Shown in pieces: positions 32,671-39,809 of a stretch of DNA of 52,630 nt. A model generated the notes under the pieces. It saw only the letters and a program-made list of their open reading frames with translations. It made no database searches and was not told the origin of the DNA. Source of the DNA: Gammaproteobacteria bacterium (lineage in GTDB: Bacteria > Pseudomonadota > Gammaproteobacteria > Xanthomonadales > SZUA-36); assembly GCA_021772915.1 (NCBI GenBank), contig JAJFLB010000034.1, positions 1 to 52,630 of the forward strand, written 5' to 3'. The translations under genes were made by a program, and so were the position numbers. Each line of letters begins with the position of its first letter. The stretch's first letter is position 1.

Positions 32671-33482
32671 TGAAACCTGAATTGCTTGCCAAAGTCCGCT
32701 ACCTGGTGACGGGTGGTGAGAAACCGGTCTACATCGCGTCACAGGGAGGTGCTGACGCGGCACTGAGTATTGGCGCAAAATTCGAGGACCGGGAAGTCGC
32801 CATCAGGGATGCCCGAAAATTGTCGCCACCGGCCAGCCTTGATCTGCAGGGTTTCATGTTGGTGCCACACAAAACGCAGGTTGGAGATTTCTATGCGCTG
32901 GATGAAGACCGGTCGGACTACGAAGCGGAAATCACTGAGCTCGTGTTGGCAGCGAGCGGCGGTACCACTGCCCTGGTGTTTGACCACACGCTGCGCTCCG
33001 ATTCCCGCGACATTCGTGGTGCCCGTTCCACACGTGAAACCGCCTCGGTGATTCACAACGATTACACCGATCACTCAGCACTCAAACGGCTACAGGAATT
33101 GGTTCCCGCCAGGGAAGCAGAGCGCCACATGCGACGACGCTTCGCAATTGTAAATGTCTGGCGCACGATCGCCGGACCCGTGCTGAGAAGCCCACTGGCC
33201 TGCTGTGACGCGGCCAGTGTTGACTCTTCCGACCTGGTGGCGACTGAGCGGCGGGCAAGTGATCGGGTGGGGGAACTGCAACTGGTAAGCTGGAACCCCG
33301 CACACCGGTGGTATTACTTCCCGGAGATGAGACCTGATGAAGCTTTGCTTATCAAGACCTTCGACTCATTTCCAGAAAGGGTTGCCCGCTGTTCAGTTCA
33401 CACGGCATTTACCAATCCATCAGCACCCCTCCAGGCACCGGCCCGGGAGAGTATTGAGTCAAGGTTGCTGGTGTTTTTCTAG
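32670..33482 (+). CDS. CmcJ/NvfI-like oxygenase
   Basis: The 270-residue protein resembles the CmcJ/NvfI/AsaB group, Fe(II)/2-oxoglutarate-type oxygenase-fold proteins. It shows RETASVIHNDYTDHSALKR (His129-x-Asp131), RRRFAIVNVWRTIAGP, YYFPEMRPDEALLIKTFDS and a distal CSVHTAFTNPSAP (His244). Fungal and actinobacterial relatives act in secondary metabolism, while bacterial ones are uncharacterised. It overlaps the symporter stop by one base (TAATG), so the pair is translated together. No signal peptide. Confidence 0.8.
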   Translation: MKPELLAKVRYLVTGGEKPVYIASQGGADAALSIGAKFEDREVAIRDARKLSPPASLDLQGFMLVPHKTQVGDFYALDEDRSDYEAEITELVLAASGGTTALVFDHTLRSDSRDIRGARSTRETASVIHNDYTDHSALKRLQELVPAREAERHMRRRFAIVNVWRTIAGPVLRSPLACCDAASVDSSDLVATERRASDRVGELQLVSWNPAHRWYYFPEMRPDEALLIKTFDSFPERVARCSVHTAFTNPSAPLQAPARESIESRLLVFF

Positions 33483-33604
33483 GCTACAAACTATCTGCAT
33501 TTGATATCCAGGAAGCAACTAGGAGCACTTTCGGGGTCTGGTGTAGTGCATCCCTTGTCTCAGGGTTACACTGGTGTACTGCATCGTAATTAAGGAGTGT
33601 GGGA

Positions 33605-35080
33605 GTGCGGGTGCGATTTCCTTTGTTTATGGCCCTGCTGTTGGTCGCCGTATTGACGCTATTTGTGTTCTTACTGGCCACCGATACGGCTTTGTCGGTC
33701 TGGCAGCGAATGGCAGCAGCGCCCCTGTGGCTACAGGTGGCCTATGCGTCATTGCTGGTCATTTTCTCGGGTGTGTCGCTTTGGCTTGCATGGTGCTGGC
33801 TGAAACCTGCCGCAAAGAAGGCGGAGAAAAAAAGCCGGGCAGTTGATCCATTGGCGTTGCAAGACAACCTGGTCGACTCCGCGCAAGCCGGTGTTGATGT
33901 CAGCACGGCCGTTGCAGAAATCAGGGAACAGCAAAAACGCAAGCAAAGCGGTGAGGTTTTCATCGCCATTTTTGGTGAGATCAGTACGGGTAAGAGCAGC
34001 CTCGTTAAAGCCCTGTTGCCGGAAGCCGATCCTCACGGCGGCCAACTCAAAAGCGATCCCAGGGGTGGTACAACGCTGAAGATCAAGCACTACCGATGGC
34101 GCTCACCCTCAGGTGATGCAGTCGTCATTACCGACCTGCCTGGCTTTAACCTGGAGGCCAACCCGGAAATTCTTGAAGAGGCACGCAGGGCCCACCTGGT
34201 GGTTTTTATGTGCGACAGCGACATGACACGAAGCCAGATGGAACAGCTCGAGAATCTGCAGAAACTGAAAAAGCCCTTGATCATCGCACTCAATAAGTTA
34301 GACCAGTTTTCGACGGCTGAGGCACAGGCCATCACCAAGAATATTTCGCAGCAAACCGGCATTGATCAGGAAGACGTCATATTCATCCAGTCAGGCGGCC
34401 GTGAAGAAGTCATCAGGCTGCTCAATGACGGCGAGGAAGAAACCGTTGAACGGCAACGGCCTACCAATATTGGAGCTCTGCGCAACGCCCTGCAGCGCCA
34501 CCTTGACGACGACGCAGAGCTCTTGGAGCAGTTACGTGATACGGCAATCCTGATGCTGGCGTCTGAAAAACTGGAGCTGGCACGGAATGCTCACCGCGAG
34601 CAGGAAGCGGCAGAGCTGGTGCAAAGCTACTCAAGACGTGCCGTGGTAGGCGCACTGGCGGCAGTCGCTCCTGGTACCGATCTCATTATTCAGGGTTTGC
34701 TGGCCACACGATTGATCAAAGCACTATGCAATCTCTATGAAACGCCCTTAAAAGAGGTGGAAATCGAGTCGTTTATCCGTCTGGCGGGCGGCAGGGTCAA
34801 GCAAATGACCGCGATCACCCTGGCCATTACCGGCAATGCACTTAAAGCTTTCCCCGGAGTTGGTACACTTACAGGTGGGATGATTCATGCGGTTGCATAC
34901 GGCATGATATTCGACAGCCTTGGCCGTGCTGCGGCCGAAACACTGGCCAGCAGGGGTGAATTACGACCCTACCCCGCGGTTAAAGCATTTGAGGAGATAC
35001 TCAATGAAAACCTTGAAGCCGGTGCGCTGGGTTTTGCAAAAATTGCCCTGGCTGAAAAAAACAAAACTGGGAAGTCCTGA
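33605..35080 (+). CDS. Membrane-anchored dynamin-like/Era-like GTPase (DUF697 type), first of pair
   Basis: The protein of about 491 residues has two N-terminal membrane segments (FPLFMALLLVAVLTLFVFLLA and APLWLQVAYASLLVIFSGVSLWLAW), then a GTPase domain: G1 GEISTGKSS (about 124-132), G3 DLPG (about 177-180) and G4 NKLD. A C-terminal helical domain follows with hydrophobic stretches (VVGALAAVAPGTDLIIQGL). TAAGGAG at 33591 favours GTG 33605 over GTG 33599. It overlaps the next GTPase by 77 bases. Role unknown; such pairs suggest membrane stress functions. Confidence 0.8.
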   Translation: MRVRFPLFMALLLVAVLTLFVFLLATDTALSVWQRMAAAPLWLQVAYASLLVIFSGVSLWLAWCWLKPAAKKAEKKSRAVDPLALQDNLVDSAQAGVDVSTAVAEIREQQKRKQSGEVFIAIFGEISTGKSSLVKALLPEADPHGGQLKSDPRGGTTLKIKHYRWRSPSGDAVVITDLPGFNLEANPEILEEARRAHLVVFMCDSDMTRSQMEQLENLQKLKKPLIIALNKLDQFSTAEAQAITKNISQQTGIDQEDVIFIQSGGREEVIRLLNDGEEETVERQRPTNIGALRNALQRHLDDDAELLEQLRDTAILMLASEKLELARNAHREQEAAELVQSYSRRAVVGALAAVAPGTDLIIQGLLATRLIKALCNLYETPLKEVEIESFIRLAGGRVKQMTAITLAITGNALKAFPGVGTLTGGMIHAVAYGMIFDSLGRAAAETLASRGELRPYPAVKAFEEILNENLEAGALGFAKIALAEKNKTGKS

Positions 35081-36356
35081 ACAATATCTTTTCGATGCCA
35101 ACCGGCAAATCCAGACTCTGCTGGCCGACACCCATGTCCCGGCAGCCGTCCGCCAGGAATTATTTCGTGAATTTTCCGAGATCGAAACCATCTCGGAAAA
35201 ATTAGACCAGGGTGAAATTCACATTGCGGCATTTGGCCGTGTCGGAACGGGTAAGTCGTCGCTGTTGAACGCACTGCTCGGCCACAAGGTATTTTCAACC
35301 AGCCCACTCCACGGTGAAACACGCCGCCAGCAACGCAGTGACTGGACGTCTGCCAATTCGGACCATGTTGTTTTGATCGACACCCCCGGCATCGACGAGT
35401 TGCAGGGTGAAGAACGTGAAGAACTGGCCCGCTCGGTGGCACGTGTCGCCGACATCGTCCTGATGGTTTGTGAGGGTGACCTGACAGAAACTGAAACCGC
35501 GGCCCTGCGTGGTCTGGCGGGACGTGATCGACCACTGCTGCTGGTGCTAAACAAGTCTGATCGATACAGCCAGAACGAAGTGCGCTCTTTGCTGACCCAT
35601 TTACAGCATCGTTGTTCGGAATTTCTTGAGCCCGAAAACATCTTGCCCGCCAGTGCTCACCCACGCCCGGAAACCGTCATTCGTATAGCTGATGATGGCA
35701 CGGAGCGGACGGGAGAACGTCCGCGTGAGGTCGATATCTCTCAACTTCGTTTACGTCTTTGGGACATTCTGGAAAGGGAAGGAAAGACCCTGGCAGCACT
35801 CAACGCAGCCCTCTTCACTTCCGAACTGGACGGACAGATCGCCGAAAGAATTGTACACGCCCGTCAAAACGTTGCCGAAAAGGTCATCCAGAACTACTGT
35901 CTGGCAAAAGGACTGGTGGTGGCGGTAAACCCGGTACCGGTAGCCGACCTGCTGGCCGCTGCGGGGACTGACGTGGCAATGGTTACCCATCTTGGGAATA
36001 TCTATGGCTTTGGGCTTTCCAAGCGTGAGGCCAGCAAACTGCTGTTAACGATTTCTGCCCAGATGTTATTGCTGATGGGTGCGTACTGGGGTGTAAATCT
36101 GGTGTCGACTGCGATGAAAACCATGAGCGCCGGAATGTCTGCGGCGCTTACCGCAGGTGCCCAGGGCACACTTGCCTGGTACGCCACCTATGTCACCGGT
36201 AACGCCGCTGAATCCTGGTTCTCCAAGGGCAAGTCATGGGGTAACGCGGGACCCAAAGACACCATTAAGGAAATTCTGGACTCACTGGACCGGGACTCCA
36301 TCCTGTTATCGGCTCGTACGGATATCCTGCAAAAACTCAAAGGTAGCAAGGCTTAA
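35004..36356 (+). CDS. Era-like GTPase with hydrophobic C-terminal domain (second of pair)
   Basis: The 450-residue protein starts at ATG 35004 with GAGGAG upstream, inside the end of the previous gene. GTPase motifs are G1 GRVGTGKSS (78-86), G3 DTPG (126-129) and G4 NKSD (183-186). The C-terminal part has DUF697-like hydrophobic segments (AVNPVPVADLLAAAGTDVAM, LLLTISAQMLLLMGAYWGVN). The two proteins have different domain ends but the same design, so they may work as a heteromer at the inner membrane. Confidence 0.82.
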   Translation: MKTLKPVRWVLQKLPWLKKTKLGSPEQYLFDANRQIQTLLADTHVPAAVRQELFREFSEIETISEKLDQGEIHIAAFGRVGTGKSSLLNALLGHKVFSTSPLHGETRRQQRSDWTSANSDHVVLIDTPGIDELQGEEREELARSVARVADIVLMVCEGDLTETETAALRGLAGRDRPLLLVLNKSDRYSQNEVRSLLTHLQHRCSEFLEPENILPASAHPRPETVIRIADDGTERTGERPREVDISQLRLRLWDILEREGKTLAALNAALFTSELDGQIAERIVHARQNVAEKVIQNYCLAKGLVVAVNPVPVADLLAAAGTDVAMVTHLGNIYGFGLSKREASKLLLTISAQMLLLMGAYWGVNLVSTAMKTMSAGMSAALTAGAQGTLAWYATYVTGNAAESWFSKGKSWGNAGPKDTIKEILDSLDRDSILLSARTDILQKLKGSKA

Positions 36357-36645
36357 GACAAATCTCCGCAGCTGCTTCTTACGGATGTTGGCTGAAGCCT
36401 TCGTTTCATGGTCAAAGTTCTGACTACCACCAGATTCTGCGAATTTCGCGCAGCGGGGCATCTACTTTGCGTTGCTCGAAGAGGGCAATGTGTCGCCTGC
36501 TATCACTTGAAAGCCGACACCAAATTTGTCAGTAATCTGCTTTTGGGGGACAATACCGACGTGTTGGGTGTCCGCTTTTTTTGCCCTGAAGTGGTCCCCG
36601 GTATTGGCTCGCACCGCGTTCAAATCCGAAATTGCAGGACACAAG
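36357..36645. other. Intergenic region before dapA, with one repeat copy
   Basis: Contains the left copy of the dapA-flanking repeat (36384-36430). No ORF is supported in 36357-36645; ORFs here belong to frames upstream of the dapA start. Confidence 0.45.
36384..36430 (+). repeat. Imperfect direct repeat, left copy flanking dapA
   Basis: Starts with GATGTTGGCTGAAGCCTT, identical to the copy at 37619, then stays similar (about three quarters identical over 47 bp). Lies 216 bp upstream of the dapA start. Confidence 0.6.
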
Positions 36646-37518
36646 ATGATTGAAGGGTCGCTGGTAGCGCTGGTCACACCGTTTCGCAACGGTGAAGTCG
36701 ATGAAGAGGCCATACGCAGCATGGTGCGTTGGCATATCGACCAGGGCACCGATGGCATAGTGCCCGTGGGAACAACAGGAGAGTCTGCAACCCTGGACGT
36801 AAAAGAGCACAGCCGGGTAACGGAAATAGTGGTTGAGGAGACTGCTGGCGAAATTCCCATTGTTGCCGGTGCGGGGTCAAATGATACGCGCTCGGCAATT
36901 TACAACAATAATCGTGCCCAGGAAGTTGGTGCCGATGCTGCCTTGCATGTGGCGGGTTACTACAATCGACCCTCACAGGAAGGTCTGATCAAACACTTTG
37001 AGGCGGTCCACGCGGCGAGCACAATACCCATTATCATTTACAACATTCCACCGCGAGTAATCGTTGATGTATTGCCCGATACAATGGCACGCATAGCCAC
37101 CCTGCCCCGCGTGATCGGTGTGAAAGACGCCACCGGAGATCTCACCCGACCCCTCCGTGAAGGAATGCTGATTGATACTGAATTTTCGTTTCTGTCCGGC
37201 GATGACGGCACTGCAGTTGCCTACAATGCCGCAGGTGGTAACGGCTGTATTTCGGTGACCGCCAATGTAGCGCCGGCCCTGTGCCGGAAGATGCAGGCAG
37301 CATGTAAGAAAGGTGATTTCACCACAGCTGCCGGAATCCAGAAACGGTTGATGCCACTGCATTTGGCCCTGTTTGCAGAGCCCAGCCCCGCCGGTGTCAA
37401 ATATGCAGTGTCACTGCTCGGGCTTTGTAACGAGTATTGTCGTTTACCCATCGTGCCGTTATCACCAGGTACCAAATCAGCAATCAAGGAAGCCATGTCA
37501 ACTCTCGGGCTGATCTGA
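36646..37518 (+). CDS. dapA: 4-hydroxy-tetrahydrodipicolinate synthase
   Basis: The 290-residue protein is a complete DapA: MIEGSLVALVTPFRNGEVDE start, VGTTGES (Thr43-Thr44), IYNIPPR with Tyr132 and Arg137, and the Schiff-base Lys160 in GVKDATGD. It condenses aspartate semialdehyde and pyruvate in lysine and cell-wall diaminopimelate synthesis. ATG 36646 matches family starts; the longer frame to 36526 does not. Cytoplasmic. It is flanked by imperfect repeats. Confidence 0.95.
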   Translation: MIEGSLVALVTPFRNGEVDEEAIRSMVRWHIDQGTDGIVPVGTTGESATLDVKEHSRVTEIVVEETAGEIPIVAGAGSNDTRSAIYNNNRAQEVGADAALHVAGYYNRPSQEGLIKHFEAVHAASTIPIIIYNIPPRVIVDVLPDTMARIATLPRVIGVKDATGDLTRPLREGMLIDTEFSFLSGDDGTAVAYNAAGGNGCISVTANVAPALCRKMQAACKKGDFTTAAGIQKRLMPLHLALFAEPSPAGVKYAVSLLGLCNEYCRLPIVPLSPGTKSAIKEAMSTLGLI

Positions 37519-37812
37519 CCGGCATTCACGATCGGGAAGCGACCCTTTGTAATCACCTCTGCCTGGAAATTGGCCTGAAATCCGGGGAAACTTGTGTAGT
37601 TTGTAATCCTGGTCACCTGATGTTGGCTGAAGCCTTTATTTCGCGGTCGGAGCCCAGACTCCAACATGGCTCCGGGAGTTGCAACGGGTTTTGCATCGTC
37701 ATTGGTTTGCAGTTCCTGACGACTCCCGACGAGTGCTGGCCTAAAAAGCCGTGCCGACAAACTGGTCAACGTCTATACTTCGCTCGAAAATATCTGATAA
37801 AGAATTTGTAAC
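37519..37812. other. Intergenic region with right repeat copy
   Basis: About 290 bp holding the second copy of the repeat (37619-37665). No supported gene. ORFs in this stretch have no ribosome site or family match. Confidence 0.45.
37619..37665 (+). repeat. Imperfect direct repeat, right copy flanking dapA
   Basis: GATGTTGGCTGAAGCCTT is identical to 36384 onward, followed by weaker similarity (TTTC..GGTC..AG....GACT). Confidence 0.6.
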
Positions 37813-38739
37813 ATGGAATGGATCAAGGTGTTCGCACCTGCCACTATCGGCAACATCGGTCCCGGCTTCGACGTGCTAGGGATGGCAATTTCAGGATGGG
37901 GTGACGTCATTCAAGCGCGGAAGATAGACTCCGGCGTACTCATCTCCGAGATCCGCTGCGAACATGAACTCCCCAGCGATGCCGACAAAAACACCGCCGG
38001 CATTGCCGCCCTGGAAGTGCTCAAGCTATTGGGTGAAAACGACGGCGTGGAATTGAAAATTTCCAAGGGCCTCCCGCTGGGTTCAGGTCTCGGTTCAAGC
38101 GCTGCTTCGGCAGCAGCCGCCGCCTTCGCAGTCAATCATCTCTACGGGGAAAAACTCGCCAGGGAAGATCTCATTCCCCCTGCAACAAAGGCAGAGGAGT
38201 ATGTCTCCGGTGGTTTTTTCGTGGACAACACGGCGCCATGCCTCCTGGGAGGCGCTACCCTCACGCGCTCTAAACATCCTCTGGAGGTCTCCAGGATAGG
38301 TCACATCGAAGACCTGCACATCATCATCGTCACACCCGATGTGGTAGTCCTCACGCGGGAGGCAAGAGAGATATTGCCCAAAACCATCCCGCTGGAGGAC
38401 TTTGTCAAAAACATGGCCAACGCCTGCCAAATCTCTGTGGCCTTCGCCAGGAATGACTACGACCTCCTCGCCCGTAGCCTGAACGATGTCGTCATTGAGC
38501 CGGTCCGGGCAAGGTTGATACCAGGCTACAAGGGGGTCAAGGAGGATGCTCTGAAAGCAGGGGCTGACGGCGTAGCAATTTCCGGTTCTGGGCCTACCCT
38601 CTTCGCCATCACGAACCGATCCAGCAACCGCTCCACAATTATCGAAGACTCGCTGGTCAGGTCGTTCAAAAAGAACGATATCCAGTGTAAGAGCCTCATC
38701 GCCGAGATGGATATGGAAGGAACACGGTTGATCGATTAG
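37813..38739 (+). CDS. thrB: Homoserine kinase (GHMP family)
   Basis: The 308-residue protein has the GHMP-kinase layout: KVFAPATIGNIGPGFDVLGMAI, the ATP loop PLGSGLGSSAAS (88-99) and GADGVAISGSGPTLFAIT near the end. It phosphorylates homoserine in threonine synthesis. It resembles archaeal- and Bacteroidetes-type ThrB more than the enterobacterial enzyme, which hints at transfer. Base use and gaps on both sides also set it apart. Together with dapA it is part of the aspartate family, but they are not an operon (294 bp apart). Confidence 0.9.
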   Translation: MEWIKVFAPATIGNIGPGFDVLGMAISGWGDVIQARKIDSGVLISEIRCEHELPSDADKNTAGIAALEVLKLLGENDGVELKISKGLPLGSGLGSSAASAAAAAFAVNHLYGEKLAREDLIPPATKAEEYVSGGFFVDNTAPCLLGGATLTRSKHPLEVSRIGHIEDLHIIIVTPDVVVLTREAREILPKTIPLEDFVKNMANACQISVAFARNDYDLLARSLNDVVIEPVRARLIPGYKGVKEDALKAGADGVAISGSGPTLFAITNRSSNRSTIIEDSLVRSFKKNDIQCKSLIAEMDMEGTRLID

Positions 38740-39056
38740 GTCGGTGGGCAGAGCATAGGTACCGTCTCCCAAATCAAGCAAGATTTTGGCTTTGGGTTCA
38801 AGACTTGAGATTCGCATAGGGAGCACCAGATTCCTTAAGTCGTCTCACAGCAATAGTGAATCCCGCCTGGCGTTTTCGCTTTCAACCTCTAAAGGGCGAA
38901 AGAAACATCGCCATCAACGTCTCTCATATAGACAGGACCACCAACATCACTTTGCACAAGCGTGCGCTGAATGGTTTTTGAAGTCGCCAAGTTTGATGGG
39001 GTGCGGTGCGCCAATTAACGATCCTTACTATTCATGTGGTTCGGACAGAGGTAAAC
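38740..39056. other. Intergenic region without a supported gene
   Basis: About 317 bp between thrB and the RidA gene. ORFs are short and lack family signatures. A promoter for the RidA gene is likely but not obvious. Confidence 0.4.
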
Positions 39057-39521
39057 ATGAGAAATTTTGCTTGTCTTATTTTTATCAGCCTGATTCTGAG
39101 TAGCGTTAGCTTTGCTGGCGACAATCCCGATTTCACCTACCTCGAACCCAATGGCGTCGCGTTGCCAAGGGCTTCATTCGGGTTAGGAGTTGTTATTGAG
39201 CCAGGTTTTCGCCTGGCGTTTTTGACGGGTAGAACCGGACCAAATGAAGACGGTTCGTATTCCAGTGATTTTGAGACCCAGGCAAAAAACGCGTTGGCAT
39301 CCGTTGCAACCCTACTCGAGGAAGCGGGAATGGCATGGAAGGACGTCGTTAAAATTAATGTCTACCTGACTGATCGCAGAGATCTTCCGGTATGGGCAAG
39401 AGTACGCGACAAAACCGTTGGTGTTTCAAGACCTTCCGGGACCGGTGTGATTGTCAAAGAACTGGCAGCGCCCGATGCGCGGATAGAAATTACGGTCACC
39501 GCCGCGCAAAGAGTTAAGTAG
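39057..39521 (+). CDS. Exported RidA (YjgF/UK114)-family protein
   Basis: The 154-residue protein has signal peptide MRNFACLIFISLILSSVSFA and a RidA domain: FLTGRTGPNEDGSYSSDFETQAKNALASVATLLEEAGMAWKDVVKINVYLTD, and a C-terminal VIVKELAAPDARIEITVTAAQ. Cytoplasmic RidA hydrolyses reactive enamines and imines. Exported homologues often sit near catabolic genes. The Arg that binds the substrate carboxylate in RidA is replaced around PDARIEI. ATG 39057 has GAGGT upstream. Confidence 0.85.
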   Translation: MRNFACLIFISLILSSVSFAGDNPDFTYLEPNGVALPRASFGLGVVIEPGFRLAFLTGRTGPNEDGSYSSDFETQAKNALASVATLLEEAGMAWKDVVKINVYLTDRRDLPVWARVRDKTVGVSRPSGTGVIVKELAAPDARIEITVTAAQRVK

Positions 39522-39650
39522 CCCGGATGGATTTTTTTTGACCTGTGAGCACGACTTCGACAAGAACAGAAACAGGCTGGTTCTAAGCCATTTTGCATTG
39601 TAACGGTCTGTTGTGTGACACCAGCAAATCCTGTTGGAAAACACTTGTCC

Positions 39651-39678
39651 TTGACATTGTCAGCCGTTGAACCATAAT
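39651..39678 (+). promoter_or_regulatory. Promoter of the TonB-receptor gene
   Basis: TTGACA (39651-39656), a 16-base spacer and CATAAT (39673-39678). The transcript would start near 39685, at the edge of the palindrome 39689-39703. Confidence 0.65.
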
Positions 39679-39688
39679 TACAACGTGC

Positions 39689-39703
39689 ACTGTACCGTAC
39701 AGT
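39689..39703. promoter_or_regulatory. Palindromic operator ACTGTAC-C-GTACAGT
   Basis: A perfect 15-bp palindrome 10 bases downstream of the -10 box. The same sequence with a different central base is at 47306-47320. A TetR-type repressor (50275) is encoded in this locus and is the obvious candidate. Confidence 0.7.
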
Positions 39704-39809
39704 TCACTATTTTGTGATGTGATTTTCACTGAGTTGATCCAGCTTGGTAGTCAAAGTCAGGCAAGACACAAAGTGATGAATTAGTTTTTGAGATTAGAGG
39801 TGATACTCA

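Noticed and set aside
34920-35003. Longer start of the second GTPase
   Set aside because: The extra 28 residues lie in the coding region of the first GTPase, and a good GAGGAG lies before ATG 35004.
36526-36645. Upstream start of DapA
   Set aside because: DapA proteins start MI-x-GSLVALVTPF; the 40 extra residues show no conservation.
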